Positions 37,901-49,450 of a DNA stretch of 64,000 nt are shown piece after piece (position 1 is the stretch's first letter; each line of letters starts with the position of its first letter). The stretch comes from Primulina eburnea (taxonomy: Eukaryota; Streptophyta; Magnoliopsida; Lamiales; Gesneriaceae): positions 41,646,682 to 41,710,681 of the forward strand of contig NC_133104.1 of the NCBI RefSeq assembly GCF_022965805.1. Direction: 5' to 3'. The notes below the pieces were generated by a model that saw only the letters and a program-made list of their open reading frames with translations, searched no databases and was not told where the DNA came from. Made by a program: the position numbers and the translations under genes.

Positions 37901-38511
37901 GATAATATTAGGCATTAAATGATCGCCTGACTTGGTTTTGTTTCTTGATTCCTCTGAAATTTGATTTGCCTGTTGTGCAACTCTCCCGGGCTGCAATTTA
38001 ATATAGTTCGTCTTTGTAATACTTTTCTATACATGACAATGAAATTTAGATTCTGCCATTAACTTCTTCATTATTTTTCCCGCTTCAACAGGTGGTGAAA
38101 GAATCGTTTGATTTCTGGGGTACTTCAGAAGGAGATTTGGTCCATCCAGCAGAATGCATGCAGAATTTACTCGAGCAAGTTCGTCGTCATAAAGTAAACA
38201 TTGATGGCAATGTTTGCACTGTTATGGTTACACTTTTGGTCCTTGAGGTAGTTTCATGGTTCATTCTGAAGGATTCAATACTTATTAACACACATTTCGT
38301 TTCTCTTATTTCCTTTTCAAACTTGTGTTTGAGCTCAGTTCTTGAATGCAGCAGAATAGTATTATTACTTATTTTGGGGTTTTACATATAGGGGTGGCAG
38401 CGGAAGCTCGATCCAGATTATGATGTGATGCATACACTGCAAACGTTGCTTCTGAAAGCTGATTGGGCAAAGTCCCTTTCTTATACAATTGAAGGGCTAA
38501 TGGCCCCGTGA
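34981..38511 (+). CDS. ABC1/aarF-domain kinase, ADCK2-like (UbiB family)
   Basis: UbiB/ABC1 proteins are atypical ATPase/kinase-fold proteins of mitochondria and plastids linked to quinone lipid metabolism (known). Five exons join in phase: 34981-34988, 35654-36983, 37578-37847, 38092-38247 and 38392-38511, giving 627 residues. The 8-nt first exon supplies only Met-Ser and part of Arg. The N-terminus (SRSLTVIRRVSQALRRNETS) is basic and Arg/Ser-rich, like a mitochondrial presequence. Hydrophobic segments lie near residues 110-145 and 165-200. Diagnostic motifs: KWGQWAATRP, the K-x-G-Q motif, at about 230; the alanine-rich loop ASGSIAQVHRA at about 290; the lysine in VAVKVRHPG at about 319; HADMHPGN, catalytic, at about 452; and DVG at 485, replacing DFG. 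The C-terminus ends with WAKSLSYTIEGLMAP. From memory it resembles At1g61640. A start inside exon 2 is an alternative if exon 1 is wrong. Confidence 0.88.
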
Positions 38512-39151
38512 ATAAAACTCTGTTAACAGCTGTTGTTCCCACGTAACAAGTTCTGATAGTGTAGGAATAATACTCTCATATTTGGCCTTTGGCAATTTTG
38601 CGAGGGTGAATATATTCATCTTTATTTAGATAATTTGAGCTCTTTTTTCCGAGGATCCCCACCCCAAAAGACATTTGAGTTGATTCATTTATTCAAATTA
38701 ATCTCATGTATCAAGACTGTGTTCTATGGTTTTGTTTAAATGATTCTGCGCTCGGAAATATGGTTTCTGAATATGCATGAATTACAAGGGGAATGGATAT
38801 ATATATATAATTTGGAAATTTACTTTGAAGCCATTAATCCGCAAACCAAAGACAAGAGATTCCAGAGGAAACATAAACGGGAGAAGTACAGGAAACGTGA
38901 GACGAGTAAAGGTTATGATAAACTTCAAACACAGTACAAAACTAAAAAAATTCTCTATATGCATAGTAATCCTCTGTGGAACATAAATTTTTCAGCACGT
39001 TTTCATTTGCACAAAAAATACATAAAAAATAGAAGAAGACCAACGTTCTAATGATTCATACAACAGATTGCAGGGAAACATTAAATCAAGATACCTGGTA
39101 AGAAGCAACATTAGAACAAGAAAAGTCACATGGAAAATTAGCATAGAGTCA
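38512..39151. other. Convergent intergenic stretch
   Basis: Lies between the 3' end of the ABC1 kinase (plus) and the small minus-strand gene. It contains 3' UTR sequence and, on the minus strand at 39151-39095, a reading frame continuing the small gene after its apparent frameshift, ending at a potential donor (AG before GTATCT). No further exon of that gene was found here. Confidence 0.5.
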
Positions 39152-39410
39152 CTAGAAGAGAACGCCAATCCCAGCATCGCAGACAGACAATCCCAACATC
39201 AAGAATGCTATCTTCAGTGTATTCCAAGTGGGGCCCTGAAATTATAGCAGCAAATCGAAACTTTGAAGGATTTCATTACCGGGAAACTGGAATCTTGATT
39301 AAACAAGAGACGGAAAATTTTATACGAACGTGGACTCCAGGAGCCAAAGCTCCAAGCATCACTGCTTTAGCAGAGGACGTATCTTCTGCATTCGAGTGTC
39401 TAGTTTCCAT
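39152..39410 (-). pseudogene. Small membrane-protein gene with apparent 4-bp frameshift
   Basis: Two exons, 39410-39330 and 39235-39152, join in phase and give 54 residues: METRHSNAEDTSSAKAVMLG, ALAPGVHGPTWNTLKIAFLM, then a short tail to a stop. A tandem TCTGTCTG (plus-strand AGACAGAC at 39181-39188) sits where the frame shifts. Downstream, the next frame continues open with a hydrophobic segment (MLGLAFSSSDSMLIFHVTFL) up to a donor near 39095. One extra 4-base unit would explain this. The overall pattern, a short soluble N-terminus then two membrane helices, resembles small ER proteins of the yeast Pkr1 type, but I am not sure. Alternatives are an assembly error or a genuinely short 54-residue protein. 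Confidence 0.5.
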
Positions 39411-39423
39411 CTGGGGATGTTAG

Positions 39424-39978
39424 ATCGTCGAACCTCTGGTACGGTATCGTGCAACTGCGTGCGTGTTTCTTCTGTGCGTGTGAGAGACAGAGAGAGAGAC
39501 TGGGCCGCAAGAAAATAACATAGGTCTACGGGCCTGTCCAGGAAGTAATCTGCTCAACTCGTTGTACAGAATAAAAAATTTATATATATGTATACATACA
39601 TATACATATATAATATTTAGTGTTGTAAATAGTTTTTCGTATATATTATATCAAAGGATGATGTATGAATATATAACAAAATAAATTCTGACATACGTCA
39701 AGTACTAAAAAAGATATTGATTAAATTAAAATGAACCTACGAGGGGAAAGAAGGATAGCGATAGGTTGTGTCAGATAACAATTTCAGGAATGCTCACTAG
39801 TCTTACCAGGCGAACGACAGTTTAAAACTTTGATTTCAAATATCTACGTGTATATATACAAATACGCTCCATGGATACAATTATTATCATAATCATTATC
39901 TTAATAATTTAACTGACATCCACATCCAAGAGTGGGCAATGGATTTGGAGCAGCATTGCATATTTCCCCGACTTATAT
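39424..39978. other. Spacer between the small gene and the EST1-like gene
   Basis: Promoter side of the small minus-strand gene, with a short purine-rich run (GAGACAGAGAGAGAGAC near 39482), then AT-rich DNA and the presumed 3' UTR of the EST1-like gene. Nothing else is recognised. Confidence 0.5.
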
Positions 39979-42900
39979 TCAGTTTCCGATAAAAGTATGA
40001 CCCCTAAGCTGCAATTCTGGTTGCAGCAGCCACTCTCTCTCCTTAAGATACTGCAAAAGTGGCGGTTGTTCTTGCCTAATCTCCGTGCCAACACCACATA
40101 AATAAGGAACAGGTCTTTGGTAAGCTGTAAAGAATTTTTCCCTCGTCTGTTCTTGATCTGCTGACCCATATACAGGAGATGTATTTAGATATAATTGGGG
40201 GCTCCCCAGGTAAACCATTGGATTTGAAACCAAATGGTTTCCCCACTGATCGCATAGATCAAGACTGCAAACTTGGTTTGCTTGAAAATTCTCGAAGGCA
40301 GGGTGAGTGTTGTAAACAGGCGGTGATATGTGGTTGGAGGTATTCTCCACATTCTGACTGTTTCTGTAGTGATAAAGCCACTCTGAAGAACTCATTCGAA
40401 GAACTGGTGGGTAACCATCAACAAGACCAGAGATTCTGTGAGGAGAACATCCGATTGGTGAACGATTTGAAACACCATTTGTGTATGGTGCCGCACCTAG
40501 AATCCCATCTGATCCATTCTGGTACTCAGGTGAGATTAATGGACTCATTTTCGACCAAACGGTGTTTTCTGGTAATAAAGGAGCAGAAGGTAAAGGTGCA
40601 ACATAAGGAGGTGAATTGTAGCTGATTGTTGAAATAGGCCCGTGGCCTATCTTGAAATTCTTTCTTTCCGATATGGATAGATCGGATAAGGACATAGAGA
40701 CTATTTCCTCGATAGGACTGAGCTTCTTGTGTTCATTGAAGTCTTTCTTCCCATTTTCTGTTTCATACTTCGAAACTCCTCTATTGAGGACCCATGCACT
40801 CAGGGAGGGAGGTCCAGTGGAGTGGGTTGTCAAGTCCTTGAAAAGCTTGTGTTGTCCTGAATCAGACACGGTGGAGCAGAAACTGAATGAATCACCATCT
40901 TCCGACTGCTGACTGGTGGAAAATGTCGTGGCACGGCGTAAGCATTCATCAAGAAGTGTTCTCTGTGTATCTGTGGCTTCAGGACTAACCGGACGTGTTG
41001 TAGATTGAGGGGTATAAATTGGAGCCGAATTGTGTCTTGTGATTGGCTTGAAAAGAATTACCTCTTCATCCTCAGCAATCATTAATTGTGTTTTCTTTAG
41101 AGTTGACGATGTCTCTGCACTTATAATCACTTCAAGGCTGGAATCAGATCCTGTGACGGATGATTCTGCTTGTCTTAGACATTTTTCCTTCTTGAAACAG
41201 CAGAAATTTCTTCCCTCTTTGTCTCTGGAGATCCAATCTTGCGGACTTTTGGCTCGGTCCACAATTCTTGTTGCAGCATGAAATATACGCCGAGAACGCC
41301 TTTTATCACAATCGTCTCTCCATTCCTTGTTAGTGGTGGTGAAATCCAGCATTTCATGCACGTGGGCCAACGGGCAAAAGCCTCTCAACTCATGATCTTC
41401 CCAAAGAGCAGTATTATCTGCATCTATCACGCTCTCATTTTGATCAAGTCTGTTCAAGAACTCAGATAAAACACCGAAAAAGTAAGCCATGGCATTCACA
41501 ACCCTTTCATCAGTAACATGCGTTTCTACTTCATCAAGTGCTCCGACTAACCACTCCACGAAAACCAGCACCGCTGGTAAAAGTGGGCATTTTGCCATGT
41601 TACACTTCTGACATCTCTCAGTCAGTCGGCCCATGCAAATGAAAACAGTAGCCAATGCTAATGGTGTATATTCAGACTGCATCTTCTCATCTATCCCTGT
41701 TGGGTCTTTTAGTTTTGGGTTCTGGACCAGTCTATGAAGCATGAAGATGAACGTGGAAACAAGTTGAATGGCACGATAAGGAGCCTTTATCAGTGAATCC
41801 ACAAATTGATAAGACTCCATTGTTGCAGTAAGTTCTGCATCATCAACTACTAATAAAGCTTCTAAACTGCTCAACATATGGGTGAATGTGCGGGGAAATT
41901 CCTCCAAACTGCATTAAAATCAACCATTAATTATATATCATAGGTTGAAGTAATAGTAATGCACATATGCATCAAACAGTCGATAACTAAGGCGTAAATA
42001 TTATGGTATAGATAAGTACCTGGATCTTATTATGAAGAAGCTTATAGTTCGGATGACAGATTGCCACAGATCAAATATTTCAGCAGAAGCATTCTTCATC
42101 TCAGCTATTTCTGTTTCTTTTGAAGAACCATTCTCTGCAGTAGATTTATTCTGCAAGAAATTTCTTCCGGGTATATCATAAAAGTCGAATGATACCTCAG
42201 TAGAAAATGAGGGCAACTGAGTAGACTTTTTCTGAAAATCCACCAAAAAAATCGTTTCTTAATTTCCATCACCTAAGAAATAATCCATTTGTATCAGTTG
42301 CCGTGAAGTGAAATCCAGTAGCCAAAAACTACGTTTACCTCTTCAAAGAGTAGCACAAGGTTTCTCCAGGCATCAGGAAATGGCTCTTTCGCCTCTAAAC
42401 TCCTCAACGAATGATACAATGCAAGAAAAGAATCCCCAACATATGTTGCCAGCAAAGCCAACTGCAGACAAAAAAAATACCTACTTTTATTTCACGTTGT
42501 ATGATGAATTTGATATAGTTGGATCATCTACCTGATTATGAGAATTTCCACTTTCTGGCCAAGTTTTGGTTGCTTTTAGGTAGTAGTTTGCTGCCACTGA
42601 CCATTTTCGAGTATCGGGTTTTTTAAGAATTTCTGCATACCTAGCCAAATCACCCAGACAAATCAAAAGGCGGTGGCATGTAAATAGACATTTGCGCAGC
42701 TTCGTTGGCTCAACAGAAAACGAACTAGCGTCATTGTCCAGGAAACCTTCCTCCAGAAGTCCACAACTTCGTTTAAGTTTGAGAATCAAACCATTATAGA
42801 ATTCATATGCTTCTGATAAGAACGACTTGAATCCTTCCAAATGAAGATCAAATTTGCTTGGAGAATTAACGTTTTGAGGATGAGTCTCCTTAACATTATC

Positions 42901-43269
42901 TTTATCCAAATATTGTTGACTGATTCTTTTGCGGAATTCGTTAATATGCTTGTAGTGCAGCTTCCATAGAAGATATTCCACGTCTTGAATCTCTGCCATC
43001 TGATCAGTTGACAAAAGAATTTTCTCCAATCCTATTCTGACTTCATGGTATACCTCAAGAACGTCACCATGTAAGATACCTTTGGAGTACATTAAAGGTA
43101 ACAACCTTTTCTCGGTACTAACAACCTATAACAAAAGAAAAACATCAGATTCCTATAATTTCATTACTGATGTCATAGAACCAAAATATGTTAGAAATTA
43201 TAATAGGAGGGAGATCACCTCAGCTAAAGACTTCTGTGTCTTGCATTGATTCTCTAGAAAGGAAGACAT
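39979..43269 (-). CDS. SMG7L: EST1/SMG7-like protein (SMG7L type)
   Basis: SMG7/EST1 proteins use a 14-3-3-like TPR fold to bind phosphorylated UPF1 in nonsense-mediated decay; the plant SMG7L branch is less well understood (known). Five exons join in phase: 43269-43219, 43125-42532, 42461-42339, 42231-42020 and 41908-39979, giving 969 residues. The N-terminal part matches the EST1 region: EYLLWKLHYKHINEFRKRIS, CHRLLICLGDLARYAE, then WSVAANYYLKATKTWPESGN and LALLATYVGDSFLALYHSLR. The next part is the EST1 DNA/RNA-binding-type helical domain (KEPFPDAWRNLVLLFEE onward to HELRGFCPLAHVHEMLDF). The C-terminal 400 residues are low-complexity, Ser/Pro-rich and probably disordered, ending with a QELQLRG-like tail. 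No PIN nuclease domain is present, as expected for SMG7-type rather than SMG6-type proteins. The very short first coding exon begins MSSFLENQ. Confidence 0.9.
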
Positions 43270-44386
43270 CTCAAAGCTTATCCGTGGCAGCCAAATAATC
43301 TTTGGTGAAATCAAAGCTTCTTACATTAGTTTAAATGCAAATCAGTAACCGCCAATCAATTTAACCCAAGCATCAGAAAATTGTAACAATAAATGTCCAT
43401 ATATTTGACATTACAAACAAGCTTTTACTATAAATGACTCTCTGCTTAATAACACGATGCCATTTGTGCAGAGTGCATTAACAACACAAGCCTTGAACGT
43501 GAGTTTGAGAATGGACAAGTCCCTTTCGTGGTGGCCAACAAATTAACCAAGAATGAAGCTACCCGGTTTCACACGGCATAGAACCAGGTGCCGTGTGTGT
43601 ATCAGAAAACAGCCCCTTTTGCAGCTTCGAGCTACAATCTCAACCCTCACCAAGATAAGATGAGGAAAACTATATAGTTGCAAGTCATACTAATTCGCTT
43701 CATCAACAGACAAGTACACGAGACATAGGTGATCTAAACAAGGATCAGTCAAAATTAACTAATAACCTTAAAACATCCAATAAAAACCAAACAAAACAAA
43801 GCAGAGAATAAGTTCATAATCTAACTATAGAAATAATAATAATAAATTCAAAAAACACACAAAGTAAACATATTAGTAGCTCAATCAATACCTCACCAAA
43901 CCAAAACAGACACGCTCAATTCCCTAGCAAATTCAATTTACACAATCAAACACCAAAGACTTTTAAAGAAATTAAGCAATAAATAAAGAAGTACCAATAC
44001 GTGAGAGTACCTCAAGAATATGCAGTCAATTGAGAGACCTAGCAACGTTAAAAAAGAAAACCCATCAAAGTTTTCCAAAAAAATCTGAAAGATCACTGCA
44101 AAGTCTTCGTGCAGTAGGAACGAAGAGACTTTTTAGAGAGAGAGAGAGAGAGACCGGGATAGGGAAGAAAGAAAAGGGAAGGGGACACTTGTGCGAGTCG
44201 TAGTTGTGAAACAGACAAAGGATAAGGTGGCTCATTGATGGATTATTTAAGACAAAAGGATATTTAGTTCTCTTACACGAATTTCTTCTCGAGTGAGACG
44301 TTGAAGTGGAGCTTTCATCATACAATTACATCTTTATTCTTAAAAATATCTTGGGAGAATCCCTTGTAATCCAAGTTAACCTCTGA

Positions 44387-44395
<9 letters not shown>
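43270..44395. other. Upstream region of the EST1-like gene
   Basis: AT-rich sequence that probably contains 5' UTR exons and an intron of the minus-strand EST1-like gene. A GA-rich run at about 44136-44156 would read as a CTCTCT leader on the minus strand, and the transcription start is likely near it. No coding region is seen. Confidence 0.45.

Positions 44396-44456
<61 letters not shown>
44387..44456. repeat. (AT)n microsatellite
   Basis: About 70 bases of uninterrupted alternating A and T. Confidence 0.98.
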
Positions 44457-44460
<4 letters not shown>

Positions 44461-44466
44461 TGTGAG

Positions 44467-45003
44467 CTTACTACTTTATCCTTTAATTTATTTACAATTT
44501 GTTATGTTTTTATGAGGCTCTTTAAATAATTTTCTATATTAATTTAATATGATCATTAATAGGCTACTTAATTCAATCAATATAATTATTAACTTGATTT
44601 TACTTTTAAATTTAATACTACTTTACTCTTTAATTTATTTACAATTTGTCATGTTTATGAGGAATTTTTTAATATTAATTTAATATGATCATTAATAGTC
44701 TACTTAATTCAATCAATATAATTATTAACTTGATTTTACTTTTAAATTTAATTTACTTAATATATTTTAAAAAATTAATAATATTATATCTATTTTATTT
44801 TTATAAATATATTATTTTCATTTGTAAACTTATTATTTCTACGTTAGTTTAATAGGATTATTAATTTACCATTTTGTTTTTATAATTTGTCATGTTCATG
44901 AGGTTCTTTAAATTATTTTGTACGTTAGTTTAATAGAATTATTAACAGAGTACTTAGTTAAGATATTTATTATTGTAATTTTACTTTTAAATTTAAATTT
45001 AAT
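44467..45003. repeat. Tandem array, three diverging units of about 140 bases
   Basis: Units at about 44467-44617, 44618-44752 and 44860-45003 share the order ACTACTTTA, TTTACAATTTGT, CATGTTTATGAGG, TTAATTTAATATGATCATTA, CTACTTAATTCAATCAATAT and TTTTACTTTTAAATTTAAT. The first two are close; the third is degenerate. No open frame is conserved. Confidence 0.8.
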
Positions 45004-47010
45004 TACTTTAATTATACATTGACATCAAATTCATAGAAAATTACTATAATAATGTTATAAATTAAAAATTTGTTAATATTCCGAATATCAAGGTGATAAT
45101 CTATTATTTTAATTTAATTTTAATTTCTTAAATTTATACATTGCAATCAAATTCATGAAAATCTCTACCATGTTAATGATAGATAATAATGGGAAGATGA
45201 AGGAATATGAGACAGATTGAATAAAAATAAATTATTAATAAATATTCTTTCCCCATTTAGAATAGAGATATTTTCAAACTCTTTATGTGTCAATTGAGAT
45301 ACGTGATTGAGAGAAATGTTTGTATGTAACAGATTTCAAACACTGTTTTTAAGCAATTTGGTCAATTTTTTATATATGCTGCTAAATAAATATTACTAAA
45401 TAATATGATTCATTTGATCATTTAGTGTTCTTACAATGAAACGAGTATTTTATCCTAGAGTTAACATGTTTTATTGTTATATGTCATTTGTGTTGATTAT
45501 GTTGTATGAATGTCATATAAAATGTCAATATTTCTAAGAAAATAAAATCGTTTTCAAAAAGAAAAAATTTTTCATCTAGAAAAAGAAACACATGAAAAAC
45601 AAAGTGTACACAATTCTCATTCTAATAATAATGGTATGAGAATAATTCTAAAGTTTTGTGGACACAATAGATCAATTTTGTAAATTTTTAGTAAATTGAG
45701 GCATTGAGCCAATTGCACTTTATCTCATCCAATATCATCTCGATATATTCCGTGGTGGCTAAGAGGTTGTTTTTGTCTTTTTTTAATTCAAAGTGACTAA
45801 TCAGCTAATTCATAAGATATAAAATGGTAGTATCGAAAACTCATCGTCAAATACATCCACTTAGCCAAATAGTGAAATAAAAATATAATTTTACAATATT
45901 TAATTAAATTAATTTTGACTATCATAAAATGCTCATGAAATCTAAAAGTTTTATTATTAGATGAAATATTGAATAAAACAAATATTTTTATATATATTTG
46001 AATGATATCTATTATCTTATTTGCATCTTAATTATGTTATTCATGTCTCTCCTCAAAATTTTTAAAATACAATAATTAATTTTTAAGCTGTTCCACAATA
46101 TATAAAATATTATAAACAAAATGTAAACTCGATAGAAAAACATTTGTTTTGTTTCAATAAATAATATAATATTATGTTCTAGACACAACAATTGAGATTG
46201 AAACTATATTATCTCCATGATATGATGAACGCAATCATTGTTCCAAAGCCTATAAAAAATAACTAACGAAATTACTTGCCTGAATTACGTCAAATTAAAC
46301 GAGGAAACAGTTCTAATATAGTAATTTGAATAGATATATTAACCTAATAGCTATATATAAACAGTTCTAATTTATTAACCTTATAGCTATATGTTAATAA
46401 TATTGATATTAAACATATAAAATTGATATTACAAATATCACGATGTTTGAATAAATTACAACATCATTCATTGATTATGTTGTTGAAAAATATATAGGTT
46501 ATACATACTTTTACTCACAAGTAAAAATCTATCACGACTAAAATAATTTTTTCTATGTTACTGAAGATGATTGTCATAAACTGAAAAATTATTCAAAAAA
46601 TAAATAAATAAATAGTCGAAATATAAGATTACCGGATAAAAATAATGTAGAAAACTGAAAAAATATCGTGATAGAGAAACAAACTACAAGCATGTCTAAT
46701 CTCCGATGAGGATTCTAAATAACATAATAAGTGTTAAAGATGATTATATACTTGTTGAGTATACCAAAATAATTATACGCATATTATAAAATCACGACAA
46801 GAGTTGTTGAATTGTCAAAATCAACCAAAAAGTATATTGAAAATGTGTCATGTAGATAAGATAAATTTTCTGATTCATATACCGTTTATGATCATGATTT
46901 TTATTTTTTGTAGTTTGATTTGTTTCAATTGATAAATACTACTATCCTTATTTTAATTCATTTAAATATTATCAAAATTTCATTCATATATTTTCAGCAG
47001 TTTAGTTGTT
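45004..47010. other. AT-rich gene-less region
   Basis: Very high AT content, no conserved reading frame and no RNA-like fold noticed. It probably consists of decayed transposon DNA. The right boundary is a Helitron-like 3' terminus (47011-47038), so part of this stretch may belong to that element. Confidence 0.4.
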
Positions 47011-47037
47011 CACGTGCAACGCATGTGCATTTTTCTA

Positions 47038-47039
<2 letters not shown>
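47011..47039 (+). mobile_element. Helitron-like 3' terminus
   Basis: CACGTGCAACGCATGTG can fold into a 7-base-pair hairpin and is followed about 8 bases later by CTAGT. Helitrons end with such a hairpin and CTRR, inserted between A and T (known). Here the CTAG end abuts an AT array, the preferred kind of target. The matching 5' TC end was not found. Confidence 0.55.
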
Positions 47040-47111
<72 letters not shown>

Positions 47112-47181
47112 CAACACTTCGATAATTTTTTCTTAATTTTTGTAGTAGGATATTTTAATGTATAAGAATATTTCTATTTAT

Positions 47182-47218
<37 letters not shown>

Positions 47219-47251
47219 CTTTTTATTAATATTTTAATGTATAAGAATATA

Positions 47252-47293
<42 letters not shown>

Positions 47294-47338
47294 CTTTTTA
47301 TTAATATTTTAATGTATAAGAATATATTTAATGTATAA

Positions 47339-47382
<44 letters not shown>
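47038..47382. repeat. Cluster of (AT)n arrays with a duplicated spacer
   Basis: Four AT arrays (about 47039-47109, 47186-47214, 47253-47291 and 47343-47380) are separated by copies of TTTTATTAATATTTTAATGT followed by ATAAGAATAT. The spacer appears three times in full or in part, suggesting expansion by slippage or unequal exchange. Confidence 0.9.
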
Positions 47383-49450
47383 GTGCGTTGCACGTTGAGA
47401 AATATAGATAATTTGTATATGATAATTTTATTCAAATATGTTTAAATTATTTTTGAAATAAGAATAACTTTGAATAGATAAATAATTAATTATTTTGTTA
47501 CAAATGAAATCATCATATTTTCTTGTCTTTGATTTGAAGACCTCTTGAAATCTTTTTGTGCCCGTCGGTTTTTATCTTCTTATCTCTTTTTTTGTACTCG
47601 GCAATTGGTTCTTCATCTCGAATCTCTATTTCATCTTCGTCTTCATTGATCTTCATGTTTTTGTTGATGTTTACTTCATTTGATTTTTCTGCATTTGGTG
47701 GTTCATTGTTTTGTTTAGTTGGCTTGATTATCTTTTGAGATCTCCGTTTCTTGATATTGACATTTGTTGTTGGATAATTGTCATGTATCTCAATAGCTTC
47801 TGCCACAATTTTTAACACTTCATCACGCTTTTTCACTAAATTATCCAACTTGAACAAGAATGTGTGGAGCTTGGAGCTTGGTTGATTTAGCGAATCTTTA
47901 TATGTGTCATTTGGTAAATTCTGCATCGAAAATTTTTATTGTTAGATGCAATATTTATGTAGATATAAAATCATTTGTTTTTTTATCTTATACCTGGTCA
48001 TGAATTTGAATGAAATCTTCAATAGAACATCCAACAAAAGACGCTCCAATTATGTTCACCATTTGCTTAATATACGATTTTGCACGATAAATCACAATTA
48101 TAAGAAATAAATATTGCGTCGTGGGTCCAAATATAACTTTTGACATAAAGATTAAGCAACATTCGAAACTAAAAGATAAATATTTCACTATCATTCAGTT
48201 TTGTTAGGTTAAGCGTGCAAGATTGAGGGTAGTATCGTGATGAGTGAACTCCTGTGAAGTTTTTCGTGAGTTAAGCTGTCGTGATAATCTTATGATATTT
48301 TCAGCAATTACATATTTTATATTGCAGCAACAAAGTGTAATATAGCAAGAACTTGAACGATTATTGTTACGCAGTATCTAGAAAATCACTCGTGAGAATA
48401 CAAACATAGTAATTAAATGTATTTAAATAACCGTCAACCGTTGAGCATAGTTGAGTAACTTGGTACAACTTTTACATTGAGCTTTGCACAATTTGTACAA
48501 TTAAACCCACCGGTAGTATAGGTGACAACTTTGTGAATTGTGAGATTTATTGCAAGACTCGTACCACGGCGATGATTTGTTTTCAATTTCCTTGAATTCT
48601 TGCTTTGATATTGTAATACTTTATTCTATATGTAATGTTTGTGAACGATTATATACGTCTTGTTATTTAAAGATTTAGCAACATATAATATAATTATTTT
48701 AACTATCTATAGTTGTTTTGTTACAAAACTGGAATTTGTGATTTTCATCCTTCAATTGTTGTAAATTAGTTGGTTAGACTCTTTTATCATTTTTTTCATC
48801 CAAAGTTCAGTCGATGTCTATTGACTCGTACTTCTGCCAATACATTATCAACGGAGAAAAAATTCGTCGGAACCAAGACATCGACGTTCGACTGACTAAC
48901 ATGTTCCACATTCTTCAACTTTGGTCCATTTTGGCCATTTGGGAAATAAAATAGATATTGTAAAGAGTCGTAAAAGCACAAATAAGTTTTATCTGGTAAT
49001 TACAGCCATCACAACCATGTATAATAATATCTCTATCATAAGATATGTTGGGTGAAAAAAAGTGAAAATTATGCCTTGAAACTTGAAAAAATATAGCACC
49101 GAAATATGTAAAGAAAAAAGACTATTGTCTAATTCAATTATGCGACGAAACTCTATTTCCATTGGATATTTGCAATTTGTGAACAAAGTCGTCAAACTTT
49201 ACGGGAAAACTGAGTCGGCCAGTTTAATTCTGCCATAATCACAACAAAATGAGGGCCGCTCAAATTCAAATTTCTTTGCACAGCAAAAACGGTAGAAAGA
49301 TAGAGGGGCTAACAATCGTTGGTAGTCGAAGTCGCATTTGAAACTGAAACCGAAACCGGAAAAGCGACATGAAAGCCTTGAATCGGGCTTTACAAGACTA
49401 TTTTTCCTTACAAAAGAGGACAGTTCTACAGAAAAAAAAAACAACCAAAC
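47383..49450 (-). mobile_element. Probable decayed Helitron (minus strand)
   Basis: Minus-strand frames at 49444-49199 (CAKKFEFERPSFCCDYG preceded by F-C, then RIKLADSVFP) and 49195-48989 (TTLFTN, EFRRIIELDNSLF, FKFQG) resemble, in order, the Cys-rich block and following region at the N-terminus of plant Helitron Rep/helicase proteins. At 48194-47988 and 47926-47513 are two further open stretches that could be exons; the first ends with CSIEDFIQIHDQ before a donor, the second is Lys/Glu-rich. The minus-strand 3' side near 47383-47400 has a CGTGCAACGCACG hairpin similar to the one at 47011. Frames are broken, no helicase motif is found and the ends are undefined. Both the assignment and the limits are tentative. 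Confidence 0.4.

Noticed and set aside
40179..40912. Plus-strand open frames of 86-148 codons over the EST1-like gene
   Set aside because: Antisense shadows of the long minus-strand exon; composition follows the real frame.
46920..47165. Open frame with an Ile-Tyr repeat
   Set aside because: It translates an (AT)n microsatellite.
44387..47382. CRISPR-like regular repeats
   Set aside because: These are AT microsatellites and a plant tandem array; there are no unique spacers of constant length.
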